Counted from the first letter of the stretch, positions 9,206 to 18,596 are shown. The stretch is 64,000 nucleotides of DNA from Endobacterium cereale (GCF_009617585.1 NZ_WIXI01000044.1:186001-250000), one strand, 5' to 3'. The notes: generated from the sequence alone by a model not told the origin. Numbers and translations are program-made.

Positions 9206-9300
9206 CGAGTTCTCCACATTGTCGTCGTAGGGAATATCTCTCATGAGAGCAGGGCCAAAGACAGGGGAGATATGCCCCATTTTGTCAATTCGACAGAGTG

Positions 9301-10395
9301 TTACGCTGCGTAGCAGTCGAGCACCGCCGAGCAGGCCGAACCGATATCGACGTCATGGCCCAATCCTTCTAGCGAGCGGCCGTAGGTCGATATCAAAGCC
9401 ATGACGGTATCGAACCGAGCCTGTTGTCCGGTATGCGTGAAGCGTATGAGACGTTCGGCGCCGGGGCCAACGCCAGCCGCCAGCGGCTGTCCCAGCCGGA
9501 TGGCTTCGGCGAGGAGAACCTCTACCGGGATGTCTGGCGGCAGTTCGGTAGTGGTGACGAGATTGGAATTCGTTCGATCGTCGGTCCAGCATGATACCCC
9601 CATCGCAGTCAGTCCCGCACGTGTGGCGCAGGCAGCGAGTTGGTGTCGTGCAATCACGCCATCAAGGCCTTCGCGCTCGAGACGGTCGAGTGCGGCATGC
9701 AGCGCGTGCCATTCGAGCGGAACGGCGGTGCCGGCCGGTGCGCCATAGCCGCCATCGATCCAAGGTTTAAGATCGGAGAGCGACAGGATAGAGTTTCTCG
9801 GTCCGCCGGGCCTGCCGATCAGATCCCAGGCAGCCGGGCTGATGGAAAGCGCGGAAAGGCCTGCCGGTCCTGCCAGCGCTTTTTGAGGGCCGATAACAGC
9901 GATATCGATGCCGAGCGTGTCGACATCGAGGTGATGTCCACCGATAGAGGCGACGGCATCGACGATCGTCAGCAGGCCTCGCTTACGCGCAAGGTGGATG
10001 ATCTCGGCCAACGGATTGCCGATGCCACTTGCCGATTCTGCGTGGACGAGCGAGAGCACTGTGGCATCAGGATGTGTCTCAATCGTCTCGGCGACTGCGT
10101 CAAGTTCGATGGCGCGGGCAGGTGATGCGGTAACATCGATAACCTCACCGCCTGAAAGGCGCATCCAGTTACCAAACCAGCTGCCATACGGGCTGGTGAC
10201 GATGTTAATGGCCTTCATGCCAGGCCGGATGATGGATGTGGCTGCAGCCTCAAGCGCGACAACGGCCTCCGCCTGAACTATGGCGATATCGTTGCGCGTG
10301 TGGAGGATCGCGCCGAGCCGGGCAGCGGTGATGGCATATCGCTCTGCCGGAAACGGCGGGATGTCGAGAAGAGGGCTCCAATGGTCAGTCGTCAT
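9301..10395 (-). CDS. PLP-dependent class V aminotransferase
   Basis: A 364-residue fold-type I enzyme of the alanine-glyoxylate / serine-glyoxylate aminotransferase group. Asp146 in TIVDAVASIGG is the cofactor-nitrogen partner and Lys172 in VIGPQKALAG is the predicted Schiff-base lysine. Its start lies inside the end of the second ATPase gene (11-base overlap), so it is translationally coupled to the importer. With the glycerate kinase next door, a transamination giving hydroxypyruvate or glyoxylate is plausible, but the amino donor is not identifiable. Confidence 0.88.
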   Translation of the reverse strand: MTTDHWSPLLDIPPFPAERYAITAARLGAILHTRNDIAIVQAEAVVALEAAATSIIRPGMKAINIVTSPYGSWFGNWMRLSGGEVIDVTASPARAIELDAVAETIETHPDATVLSLVHAESASGIGNPLAEIIHLARKRGLLTIVDAVASIGGHHLDVDTLGIDIAVIGPQKALAGPAGLSALSISPAAWDLIGRPGGPRNSILSLSDLKPWIDGGYGAPAGTAVPLEWHALHAALDRLEREGLDGVIARHQLAACATRAGLTAMGVSCWTDDRTNSNLVTTTELPPDIPVEVLLAEAIRLGQPLAAGVGPGAERLIRFTHTGQQARFDTVMALISTYGRSLEGLGHDVDIGSACSAVLDCYAA

Positions 10396-11203
10396 GTTTC
10401 GATTCGCTTTTGTGCACGATGTCGACCTGGCGTTTGTCTATTGCCAGGCGTGGGACGGCGGAAACCAGCGCGCGGCCGGCAGCCGATTGTGGGGCGTCGA
10501 TGACGTCGATCGTGCGACCTGTCTCCACGATGCGGCCGGCATCCATGATGGCCAATCGATGCGAGACGGCACGCAATACGGCGAGGTCGTGCGAGATAAA
10601 CAGGTAGGACATGCCCTGTTCACGCTGCAATTCGACAAGCAATTCAAGGATGCGGTTGCGTACCTGCACATCCAAAGCCGAGACGGCCTCATCCAGCAGG
10701 ATAAGTGAGGGACGTGTCGATATGGCGCGGGCGATCGCAACTCGCTGACGTTGTCCGCCGGAGAGCTCATTAACCGGCCGATCGGCATCGCTTGCGGAAA
10801 GGCCAACCCGGTCAAGGAGCCGCGAGATTTCCGCAGGTCTGGAAGCTTTCGGGACGGTTTCATGAATGCGCATTGGATCGCCAAGTGTCTCGCCGACAGT
10901 GGCGGTTGGATGGAAGGCGCCATGAATGTCCTGGAACACCATCTGAATCCGTTGGCGCTTTTTCCGTAGCGCGCTGCCTTTCAGGGATAGCCAGTCTTCG
11001 CCTTCGAAGATGATTTTGCCGGCGTCCGGGACGGCGAGACGCAAAAGAACCCTAGCCAGAGTTGACTTTCCGCTGCCCGATGCGCCGGCAATGCCGAGCG
11101 TTTCTCCGGGCGCAAGCGAAAACGAAACACCGTCTAGCGCCGCTACGTTTCGCCCGCCGGATATGTATCGTCTTCTGAGGTTCTCAACCGATAGAAGCGT
11201 CAT
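10385..11203 (-). CDS. Peptide-type ABC transporter ATP-binding protein (DppF/OppF-like)
   Basis: A 272-residue ATPase with Walker A GASGSGKST near residue 40, signature LSGGQRQRVAIARA, Walker B LILLDEAVSALD and the switch SHDLAV. It is the second of two ATPases of the importer and overlaps the first by 4 bases. It is shorter than usual OppF (about 320) and lacks the long C-terminal extension typical of the oligopeptide subfamily, so a nickel/dipeptide-like or other small-solute importer is equally likely. Confidence 0.92.
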   Translation of the reverse strand: MTLLSVENLRRRYISGGRNVAALDGVSFSLAPGETLGIAGASGSGKSTLARVLLRLAVPDAGKIIFEGEDWLSLKGSALRKKRQRIQMVFQDIHGAFHPTATVGETLGDPMRIHETVPKASRPAEISRLLDRVGLSASDADRPVNELSGGQRQRVAIARAISTRPSLILLDEAVSALDVQVRNRILELLVELQREQGMSYLFISHDLAVLRAVSHRLAIMDAGRIVETGRTIDVIDAPQSAAGRALVSAVPRLAIDKRQVDIVHKSESKHDD

Positions 11204-11988
11204 GTGGATGAGGCTCCGCCGATAAGGGATGGTGATTTCAGGTCGAGATGTCCTGCGATCAGGCTTTTCGTGTAGCCGCTTTTCGGATTGCTCAAAACGT
11301 CGGCTACGGGTCCGATTTCGATGAGGTGAGCATCCTTGAAGACAGCGATGCGGTCAGCAAGGTTGGAGGCCAGTGCAATGTCATGGGTGACAAAAATCAG
11401 CGTCATTGCGTTCTTGCGCACGAGTTCGTCCAACAGTGTGACGATTTCAGCCTGCACCACGGTGTCGAGCGCGCTTGTCGCTTCATCGGCAATCAGGATC
11501 GATGGCCGACCCGCAATGGCGGCGGCAATCGCAACCCTCTGCCTCTGGCCGCCTGACATTTGATGCGGATAGGCGCGCATGACAGCATGAGCGTTGGGGA
11601 TGCGCACGTGCTCCAACAGTTCCCGGGCGTGCCCATAGGCTTGCGGCCATGTCATGCCGAGATGGCGTCGAGCACTTTCGGCCACCTGCTCACCCACGCG
11701 CAAAACGGGGTTAAGGCTGGACGAGGCATCCTGAAACACGAAACCCAGATCCCGGCCGAGCCGGGGTGATCGACCTTCTGACCATTGCATTCGTCCGTCA
11801 TAGACTGTTCCTGCTGGCAAGAGGCCGGACAGGGCCCGCACGAACGTGCTCTTGCCAGAGCCGCTTTCGCCGACGATTGCGAGACGTTCACCGCTCATGA
11901 GATCCAGCGAGAGACCTTTAACCGCGGCATTCATCTGGCCGCGGTAGTGAATAGTCAAAAGGTCGATATGGCAAAGAGCGACAGTCAT
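11200..11988 (-). CDS. Peptide-type ABC transporter ATP-binding protein (DppD/OppD-like)
   Basis: A 262-residue ATPase. The ATG at 11988 overlaps the upstream permease stop (ATGA) and gives the family N-terminus MTVALCHIDLL; the open frame extends 136 codons further but is only a shadow of the permease. Walker A VGESGSGKST near residue 36, signature MSGGQRQRVAIA, Walker B ILIADEATSALD and the switch THDIALA are intact. It pairs with the following ATPase to form the heterodimeric motor. Confidence 0.92.
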   Translation of the reverse strand: MTVALCHIDLLTIHYRGQMNAAVKGLSLDLMSGERLAIVGESGSGKSTFVRALSGLLPAGTVYDGRMQWSEGRSPRLGRDLGFVFQDASSSLNPVLRVGEQVAESARRHLGMTWPQAYGHARELLEHVRIPNAHAVMRAYPHQMSGGQRQRVAIAAAIAGRPSILIADEATSALDTVVQAEIVTLLDELVRKNAMTLIFVTHDIALASNLADRIAVFKDAHLIEIGPVADVLSNPKSGYTKSLIAGHLDLKSPSLIGGASST

Positions 11989-12839
11989 GGCGTCGCATCC
12001 GTTTGCCTGACATGTTTGGAATGCGTGCCGGAAAGAGCTTTTGTCAGCCCTTCGCTCAACAAGTAGGTCGCGAGGACCGTGACGATCAACGCGATGCCGG
12101 GGATAATCGAAAGCCATGGAGATGACCGTAGGACGTTGCGCCCCTCCGCGATCATCGCGCCCCATGTGACGGTGTTGGGATCTCCAAGGCCAAGGAAGGA
12201 AAGTGCGGCTTCGGTCAGAATGGCCGCAGCGACGATGGTCGCAGAGATGGCCAGAACCGGAGGCGCGGCCTGAGGCAGAATCTGGCGAAAAGCGATCTCG
12301 GCCGGATGCATTCCTATCACCGTGGCCGCAGCAACGTAATCTCGCTCCCGGATGGACAGTACCTGAGCGCGGGTGAGGCGCGCCGGATCGGCCCATGCGC
12401 CGAGCGCGATAGCGATGACCACGACGACCGGTGCTGAGCCAACGACGCTAACCATGGCAAGTGCGAGAAGAAAACCGGGCACGATCTGAAATGCATCGAC
12501 AATGCGCATCAACGCCTCGTCGACAAGGCCACCTGCCAATCCGGCAATGAGGCCGACGCAAAGGCCGAGCACGATAGCCGCGAGCGCCGCAGCCGCCCCG
12601 ACCAGAAGCGAGGTTCGGGCGCCATGAACAATGCCGGCAAAAACATCGCGGCCCAGGCGGTCCGTGCCAAGCGGCAGGCTCATGTCGGTCAATGGTGCAA
12701 GAAGTGCCCGGCCGGCGATGCGCAGAGGATCGCCGGGTGCGATCAGGGGAGCCACGATCGCAACGATAATCAAAATGGATAAAATGCAAAATCCGACAAT
12801 GGCTTCCGGTGTTTTTATCATCTTTTGGATCAGCTTCAA
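11985..12839 (-). CDS. Peptide-type ABC transporter permease (DppC-like)
   Basis: A 284-residue inner-membrane protein with a hydrophobic N-terminal helix, then a permease domain. PLGTDRLGRDVFAGIVHGAR is the hallmark DppC/OppC sequence before the second helix, and the EAA-like loop AATVIGMHPAEIAFRQILP contacts the ATPases. It overlaps both neighbours by 4 bases. It forms the translocation pore with the DppB-like subunit. Confidence 0.93.
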   Translation of the reverse strand: MKLIQKMIKTPEAIVGFCILSILIIVAIVAPLIAPGDPLRIAGRALLAPLTDMSLPLGTDRLGRDVFAGIVHGARTSLLVGAAAALAAIVLGLCVGLIAGLAGGLVDEALMRIVDAFQIVPGFLLALAMVSVVGSAPVVVVIAIALGAWADPARLTRAQVLSIRERDYVAAATVIGMHPAEIAFRQILPQAAPPVLAISATIVAAAILTEAALSFLGLGDPNTVTWGAMIAEGRNVLRSSPWLSIIPGIALIVTVLATYLLSEGLTKALSGTHSKHVRQTDATP

Positions 12840-13825
12840 CGAGCGGCCTCCGAGGCGCCGATGCGCGGGTCGAGCGCTGCCTGTGCGAGATCGACGAGAA
12901 GATTGACAACGATAACCAGAACGGCGCTGACGAGGATTATGCCCATGAGGAGCGGTGTATCACGTCCGGCGACCGCCTCCTGGGCGAGCCGTCCGAAGCC
13001 CGGGATGGCAAAAATGCTTTCGATCACCACGCTGCCGCCCAGCATGGCAGCAGCCTGCAACCCGAGCATGGTGATGAGCGGCAGAGCGGCATAGCGCGCG
13101 ACATGCCGCCAGATGATGCGAAAACGGCTCAAACCTTTTGCATGGGCAAAAAGCACGAAATCCAGCCTCCATGCTTCCGCCATGGCGGCGCGCATGACCC
13201 GCAGGAAGAGGGCCGTGTAAATTATTGCCAGTGTGCTGACCGGCAGAAGCAGGTGGTGTGCGATATCCGTCATGCGATCGATGCCGGTCCTGCCGGAAGC
13301 GATCGTCTCCAGACCGGATGTCGGCAGCCATCGGAGTTGAACGGCAAAGATCAGGCTGAGGACAAGCCCAAGCCAGAAACTCGGGATAGAGTAAAAGATG
13401 AGAGAAATTGCGGAAATAATTCTATCTCTTGAACTTTCTGGATTTGCACCGGCGATGACGCCGAGAAGAGAGCCGAAGACAAAAGAAAGCGCGGTGGCAC
13501 TTCCCATAAGCGCGAGAGTGTTGGGCAGGCGCTCGACAATGAGGGACAGGACAGGACGCTCGAAAGCAACTGACCATCCCAGATCCAGGCGGGCAAGCGC
13601 GGTGAGGTAGAGCCATAGGCGGGCGGTTGTCGATTGGTCGAGGCCGTAGGCTTTTCGCAGGCTCTCCGCTACCGAAACGTCGCCGCCACCGATCGAAAGA
13701 AGATATGCGTCAACGGCGTCGCCGGGGGCCGTTTCCAGAAGCAAGAACGTCAGGATGGCGACGATCAGCAGAACGGGAACGCTAGCGAGGAGGCGGCGAC
13801 GTATAAGGCGCAGGCATCTTTTCAC
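12836..13825 (-). CDS. Peptide-type ABC transporter permease (DppB-like)
   Basis: About 329 residues from the GTG at 13825, which has GGAGG 11 bases upstream and gives the usual positively charged N-terminus followed by a first helix LLASVPVLLIVAILTFLLL. The loop ETAPGDAVDAYL and the later ANPESSRDRIISAISL and PGFGRLAQEAV fit DppB proteins. The open frame runs further up into the binding-protein gene but without a better start. It overlaps the second permease by 4 bases. Confidence 0.88.
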   Translation of the reverse strand: MKRCLRLIRRRLLASVPVLLIVAILTFLLLETAPGDAVDAYLLSIGGGDVSVAESLRKAYGLDQSTTARLWLYLTALARLDLGWSVAFERPVLSLIVERLPNTLALMGSATALSFVFGSLLGVIAGANPESSRDRIISAISLIFYSIPSFWLGLVLSLIFAVQLRWLPTSGLETIASGRTGIDRMTDIAHHLLLPVSTLAIIYTALFLRVMRAAMAEAWRLDFVLFAHAKGLSRFRIIWRHVARYAALPLITMLGLQAAAMLGGSVVIESIFAIPGFGRLAQEAVAGRDTPLLMGIILVSAVLVIVVNLLVDLAQAALDPRIGASEAAR

Positions 13826-13871
13826 GGAAGCAAAGGCCTCCGCACCTGCTGCCGGATTGCGATAACAGTGC

Positions 13872-15482
13872 TCACGGCTGCAACGCCGTGGTCGCCCAGT
13901 TGGACACTGCCCAGCGGGGGTTGTCGGCAACATCGAGGAGCCGTTCGCTGGCGACGGAGATGAAGCCCCACTCGGCAACGTTGATCAGAGGGAGATCCCC
14001 GGCGACCGTCTTCTGAAACTCGTTATAGAGTTTCGTCCGCTCGCCACTGTCGATGGTCTCGACAGCCTTGGCGATAATGGCGTCTAGCGACGGATTGACG
14101 TAGCCGCCCTGATTGGAGAACGGAACACCGGCCGGGATGCCGGACTGCACGAGGATCGTAGTGGAAATTGCGGGGTCGCCACGGAAGACCGGCGGTGCGA
14201 CCGCAAGATCGAAATCGTGGTCGGTATAAACTGCCTTCTGGTGTGCGGCGGAGTCGGCGTTGACGATCTGTGCATCGATACCGATTGCGGCAAGTGCCTG
14301 ACGGAGATAGTCACCGAACTGACGGGTCTCGTTGAAGTACGGGGCAGGCCGCAGTTTCAGGGTAAAGCGATTGCCGTCCTTGTCGCGCTTATAGCCGGCC
14401 TCATCGAGCAGCGCATTGGCCTTTTCGATGTCGAAGACATAGCTCTCGACGTCGGCATCATAAAATTCCGGAGCGTTTTTAGGCACGGGGCCGGTGGATG
14501 CGGTCGCATAACCGAGGAAAATCGTGTCGATGACGAAGCTCCTGTCGATCGCATGGGCAATTGCCTTACGCACCGAGGGAGAGGCCAGTTCTTCACGGCG
14601 ATGATTGATCTCGACAACCAGCTGATAGGTGAGCGCCTCATAACCGCGCGAGATCACGGTCAGGCCCGGCACTTTGCCGATGCGATCGAGATCGGCAAGC
14701 GGGACTGCGGAAAATGCGGCCAGCTGGATTTCTTCCGCTTCCAGCGCAGCAGCGGCACCGGCCCGATCCGGCAGGACGCGAAAGATGATCTCGTCCAAGC
14801 TTGGTTGGTCCTTGCCCCAATAGGTTTGATTACGCGCGAGGCGATAATATTCACCGGGCTTGTGTTCGGCGAAAGTGAAGGGACCAGTGCCCACCGGCTT
14901 TACGTTGGCGGGGTTGGTGGCGATGTCCGTGCCCTCGTACAGATGCCTGGGAATGACGCTGCTGACGACCGGGAGGGCGTTACGGATCAATTGGATGGGC
15001 GTTGGCTTGGAAAAACGGAAGATGGCGGTGTAATCGTCGGGCGTATCAACGGATGTGAGGTTCGCAAAAACGATGCGCCCGAGGTTCTGTAGAGGTTTCC
15101 AGACATTCAGCGCTGAATAGGCGACATCCGCCGACGTAAACGGTTTGCCGTCATGCCATCTGACGCCTTCACGCAGCTTGAACGCAATGCTCAGCCCGTC
15201 ATCTGAGGCTTCCCAGGCCGTGGCGAGCCTCGGTTCCAGCCCATCCTTGCCGTCGAACGACGCTTCCGCCAGCGGTTCTATCACCTTGCTGGCGATGAAG
15301 AAGACACCATTGGATGCAACGATTGCCGGATTGAGATTTTTGGGTTCGGAATCCGCAGCCACAAGCAATCGTCCGCCCTTGGGGCCGTCCTTTGCCGCGG
15401 CGAGTATCGGCAGGGCCGTCGAAGCGAGCAGCAGGCTGGAGATCTGCAAAACGTGGCGGCGGGAGAGAGGCAAGGCGGACAT
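13872..15482 (-). CDS. Peptide-type ABC transporter substrate-binding protein (SBP family 5)
   Basis: A 536-residue periplasmic binding protein. The ATG at 15482 has AGGA at the right distance and gives SRRHVLQISSLLLASTALP, a twin-arginine-like signal ending in ILAAA. The mature part shows LNPAIVASNGVFF, REGVRWHDGKPFTSADV and GTGPFTF, all standard for DppA/OppA-like proteins. It is the promoter-proximal gene of the seven-gene minus-strand operon. Ligand specificity cannot be read; the linked enzymes suggest an amino compound rather than a general peptide. Confidence 0.92.
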   Translation of the reverse strand: MSALPLSRRHVLQISSLLLASTALPILAAAKDGPKGGRLLVAADSEPKNLNPAIVASNGVFFIASKVIEPLAEASFDGKDGLEPRLATAWEASDDGLSIAFKLREGVRWHDGKPFTSADVAYSALNVWKPLQNLGRIVFANLTSVDTPDDYTAIFRFSKPTPIQLIRNALPVVSSVIPRHLYEGTDIATNPANVKPVGTGPFTFAEHKPGEYYRLARNQTYWGKDQPSLDEIIFRVLPDRAGAAAALEAEEIQLAAFSAVPLADLDRIGKVPGLTVISRGYEALTYQLVVEINHRREELASPSVRKAIAHAIDRSFVIDTIFLGYATASTGPVPKNAPEFYDADVESYVFDIEKANALLDEAGYKRDKDGNRFTLKLRPAPYFNETRQFGDYLRQALAAIGIDAQIVNADSAAHQKAVYTDHDFDLAVAPPVFRGDPAISTTILVQSGIPAGVPFSNQGGYVNPSLDAIIAKAVETIDSGERTKLYNEFQKTVAGDLPLINVAEWGFISVASERLLDVADNPRWAVSNWATTALQP

Positions 15483-15876
15483 GGCGTTTTCCTGAACGGC
15501 GCGTGCTGAGACGATAGCGCAATAATCCATGATCGATATCGTTTTTCGAAGCCAAGAAAATCTTTTGATGGGTCCGTTCAGGAGATTTTATTGTTCGCCA
15601 TCTGCAGGCCGCCGCATCCGGCGCAATGGTTTACCGGAATATGCCGGTGTGGACGATATTGATACATGCGTCGTTTCTAATGGAATGTGAAGATGAATGC
15701 ATGACGTTGGACGATCCTGAAACAACCTTGCTCATGGCTGTGCTGAAATGATTGGCGGGGCTCACCAACTCTCTCGAGTAGGGGGTCCGCGAGCCCCTGA
15801 CCGGCATCATGCCGGCTGCAGTGAGATAGAGAGCATGGTTGCCGATTTCTCAATATGCCGTGGCGTTATCTCCCTG
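15483..15876. other. 394-base intergenic region
   Basis: No gene is supported. The part next to 15482 should hold the promoter of the importer operon (an A/T-rich tract at 15533-15595 read on the minus strand). A near-perfect palindrome CCGGCATCATGCCGG lies near 15800, and the stretch at 15890 next to the following gene is A/T-rich. A 16-codon ORF from about 15700 is too short to support. Confidence 0.4.
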
Positions 15877-16113
15877 TTAACCTGCTGAGCAAATTAACAA
15901 TTCGTTAACGCGTGTATCAGGCTGGCGCATACTGTCTTCAATCGACCAGCCAAACATCCAGGCGTCAAATTTCATTTGCCAGAACTCTGCCGGTTCACCG
16001 GTTGCATCTGGCCACCGATCGGCTTTGAGCAGGGGGTGTTGTGATGAGGGCAAGCCGAGTATGCGCGCATTAATCCCGCGTTCCTGCCAGTCCAGGAGCG
16101 TTTCAATAGTCAT
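15877..16113 (-). CDS. Small protein resembling ribosome modulation factor / CrpP
   Basis: A 78-residue protein with GGGA upstream of ATG. The pattern ERGINARILGLPSSQHPLL, then a spacer and FDAWMFGWSIED, resembles the RMF/CrpP small-protein family (A-x3-G, a proline-containing turn, then a W-x-x-G-W-type helix). RMF binds 70S ribosomes and promotes dimerisation in stationary phase. Similarity is by pattern only; the spacing is not identical to enteric RMF. It stands alone between the importer operon and an oxidoreductase. Confidence in the gene is fair, in the function low. Confidence 0.55.
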   Translation of the reverse strand: MTIETLLDWQERGINARILGLPSSQHPLLKADRWPDATGEPAEFWQMKFDAWMFGWSIEDSMRQPDTRVNELLICSAG

Positions 16114-16252
16114 TTATGATTCCCTTTCGGAAGTCGTGACTAATTGAATTTTGCATTATCGCAAGCCGGATGGGCGTTTTTGGAGGCGCGCCTTGCCGGC
16201 CCCCCGATGGAAGGCCGGCTCGTTTTTGCGTTTTGTGCATGCCGCAAAGGCG

Positions 16253-17266
16253 TCAAAAAACGTCGAGAACGATCTTGCCCCTGGCCTTGCCCGTTTCAAG
16301 CAATGCATGCGCGGCGCGCAGGTTGGCGGCGTTGATGGGTGTCATGACTTCGGTGACCGTCGTCTTGATCGCACCGGCATCCACAAGAGCAGAAACCTCG
16401 TTCAGCAGTTTTCCCTGTTCGGAGATATCCGCAGTCTCAAAAATCGATCGCGTGAACATCAGTTCCCAATGGACCGACACTGATTTGCGTTTGAACTTGA
16501 GAATGTCGAGTGCCTTCGGGTCATCGATCAGGACAAAACGCCCCTGTGGCGCGATCAATTCGGCGATCTCGTCAAGATGCCCGTCCGTTCCCGTGGTCGA
16601 AAAGACGAAGGCGGGGGCACCGATGCCAAGCCCGGCGATCTGGGCCGCGATGGGTTTGTTATGGTCGATCACATGATGGGCGCCGAGCGACTTGACCCAT
16701 TCCTGCGTTTCGGGACGTGAGGCGGTGGCGATTACTGTGAGATCGGTTTTGGCGCGTGCCAGCTGGATGGCAATAGAACCGACGCCGCCGGCGCCGCCGA
16801 TGATGAGGATGGCATTGGCCGCACCTGGAACCGGGTTGGATACGGCCAGACGATCAAACATCGCTTCCCATGCGGTGATGGCCGTCAGGGGTAGTGCAGC
16901 GGCCTCGCTGTTGGAGAGTGATGCCGGCTTTCTGCCAACGATACGTTCATCCACCAGATGAAATTCACTATTGGCGCCGGCGCGGATCAACGAACCGGCA
17001 TAAAACACCTCGTCTCCGGGACGAAACGAAGAGACCTCGCTGCCAACCTCAACGACTGTTCCGACCGCATCCCAGCCCAGTACCTTCCATTGGCCCGGGT
17101 CGGGTGCCACACCCTTGCGGATCTTGTAGTCGACGGGATTGACCGAGATCGCCTTGACTGCGACCAGCAGGTCGCAGCCGGTTGCTGTCGGTTTCGGCAA
17201 TTCGATATCCGAGAGTGCCTCCGCGCGGTCAATGGCGCCGGGTGTCTGGTATCCGATGGCTTTCAT
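16253..17266 (-). CDS. Zinc-type alcohol dehydrogenase-like / quinone oxidoreductase family protein
   Basis: A 337-residue medium-chain dehydrogenase/reductase. N-terminal GroES-like domain with ISVNPVDYKIRKG and VLGWDAVGTVVEVG, then a nucleotide domain with IIGGAGGVGSIAIQLA. Zinc-binding cysteines are absent, as in NADPH:quinone reductases of the ZADH/QOR group. It is divergent from an HxlR-type regulator 97 bases away, a common arrangement in which the regulator controls the reductase in response to electrophiles or quinones. Confidence 0.9.
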   Translation of the reverse strand: MKAIGYQTPGAIDRAEALSDIELPKPTATGCDLLVAVKAISVNPVDYKIRKGVAPDPGQWKVLGWDAVGTVVEVGSEVSSFRPGDEVFYAGSLIRAGANSEFHLVDERIVGRKPASLSNSEAAALPLTAITAWEAMFDRLAVSNPVPGAANAILIIGGAGGVGSIAIQLARAKTDLTVIATASRPETQEWVKSLGAHHVIDHNKPIAAQIAGLGIGAPAFVFSTTGTDGHLDEIAELIAPQGRFVLIDDPKALDILKFKRKSVSVHWELMFTRSIFETADISEQGKLLNEVSALVDAGAIKTTVTEVMTPINAANLRAAHALLETGKARGKIVLDVF

Positions 17267-17363
17267 GTCGTTTGCTCCTTGACGATGAAGCCTCTATCTA
17301 GATTATTGTCGACAAGAGCCAATACGCACAAAAATCGCCTATAGTGTCGAAAAGGATACCGTC

Positions 17364-17744
17364 ATGGCCAAGCTGCCGCATTCCCGTTTTGACTGCTCTC
17401 CGGGTTGCTCCGTTGAGGCTGCCATCAGTTTGATCGACGGAAAGTGGAAATGCGTGGTGCTTTTCCATCTGCTCGACGGCACGCTGCGTTTCAACGAAAT
17501 CCGCCGGCGTGCACCGGGGGTGACGCAGCGCATGTTGACCAATCAGTTGCGGGAATTGGAAGAGGACGGGCTGATCACGCGCAAGGTCTATGCGCAGGTG
17601 CCTCCGAAGGTGGAATACAGCCTATCCGACATGGGGCGCGGGCTGACGCCGATCCTGCTGGCGCTCAAGGATTGGGGTGATGCAAACATCGGTCTCTTCG
17701 GTAAGCCGAGGCAGGTTTCGGATACAGCCGAGGCTGCAGCCTGA
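17364..17744 (+). CDS. HxlR family transcriptional regulator
   Basis: A 126-residue winged-helix regulator. DGKWKCVVLFHLLDGTLRF starts the HxlR domain and the recognition region reads RRRAPGVTQRMLTNQLREL. N-terminal FDCSPGCSVE contains two cysteines as in QorR/HypR-type redox sensors. Its divergence from the oxidoreductase gene suggests it represses that gene and itself until the cysteines react. The shared operator must lie in 17267-17363; I could not define it with certainty. Confidence 0.92.
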   Translation: MAKLPHSRFDCSPGCSVEAAISLIDGKWKCVVLFHLLDGTLRFNEIRRRAPGVTQRMLTNQLRELEEDGLITRKVYAQVPPKVEYSLSDMGRGLTPILLALKDWGDANIGLFGKPRQVSDTAEAAA

Positions 17745-17751
17745 ATCGGCC

Positions 17752-18471
17752 TCACCGAGGTTCGGCGTTGAGGGAAAGGTAGGTTGGATCGAAGCCGGCG
17801 ACCGACTGCAGGCGTTGCCAGTCAAGGATGGTGATTGTGTCCTTTGTCCAGGTGATGAGGTTTTCCCGGCGCAATGCTTGTATGACCCGGTTCATGTGAA
17901 CAAGCGAGATCCCAAGCACATCCGCCATTTCGGACTGTGATAGCGGGAAATGGAAGGCCCAGCCTTGTGTATGTCCGACCACCTTCAGGCGCAGATAAAG
18001 CTCGCAGATGACATGGGCCAAGTGAGAGGTGCGCGAGCGGCGGCCCATCGAAACGATCCATTCGCGATGGATGCCCCCGTGAATAAGCGTATCAAGCCAT
18101 AAAAGACGTGTCAGATGCGGCCAATCTTCGGTGATTGTCTTGAGATCAGGGTAATCGACGAAGGCAACCGTGCAGTTCGACAGCGCGACGATTCCATGGT
18201 CCATGGTTTTCAGGAGAAAGGCATGAAGATCGACAAACTCGCCGGCGATGTGAATGGCGGTGATCTGCCGCGCGCCTTCCGGTGTCACCTTGTAGCGCGC
18301 CGCAAAGCCATCCAGCAGCATCGTGCTGGTGTTGGGCCGCGTGCCCTCGGTGACGATGTCTTCATTGGCGGTAAAACGCTTCTCCCTGCCGGCTATGGAG
18401 CGCAACACATCCTTCTCTGCATCCGAGAGGGAATCGCGCTGTTCCAGATTCAGAAGAAGTGTTTCGATCAC
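17752..18471 (-). CDS. Crp/Fnr family transcriptional regulator
   Basis: A 239-residue regulator. The GTG at 18471 is chosen because AGGGAG precedes it by 7 bases. Residues about 15-130 form a cyclic-nucleotide-binding-type beta domain (ANEDIVTEG, then GARQITAIHIAGEFVDLHAF), followed by a long helix and a C-terminal HTH with LSQSEMADVLGISLVHMNRV. No FNR-type cysteine cluster is seen, so a small-molecule or redox ligand other than an Fe-S cluster is likely. It faces the HxlR gene tail-to-tail at 7 bases. Confidence 0.9.
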   Translation of the reverse strand: MIETLLLNLEQRDSLSDAEKDVLRSIAGREKRFTANEDIVTEGTRPNTSTMLLDGFAARYKVTPEGARQITAIHIAGEFVDLHAFLLKTMDHGIVALSNCTVAFVDYPDLKTITEDWPHLTRLLWLDTLIHGGIHREWIVSMGRRSRTSHLAHVICELYLRLKVVGHTQGWAFHFPLSQSEMADVLGISLVHMNRVIQALRRENLITWTKDTITILDWQRLQSVAGFDPTYLSLNAEPR

Positions 18472-18596
18472 GGCGTTCTCCCTAAGCAAATGTCGGGACT
18501 TAGAACGCGCACGACTTGTGGATAGTTGCAAATATTTGTGCGGAACAAATGCCGATGCCAGCGATTGAACGGCGTGAAACAGAAGGCTCGCATCTC

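Noticed and set aside
12200..12396. 136-codon upstream extension of the first ATPase
   Set aside because: It is the shadow of the permease frame; the ATG at 11988 overlapping the permease stop fits the family N-terminus.
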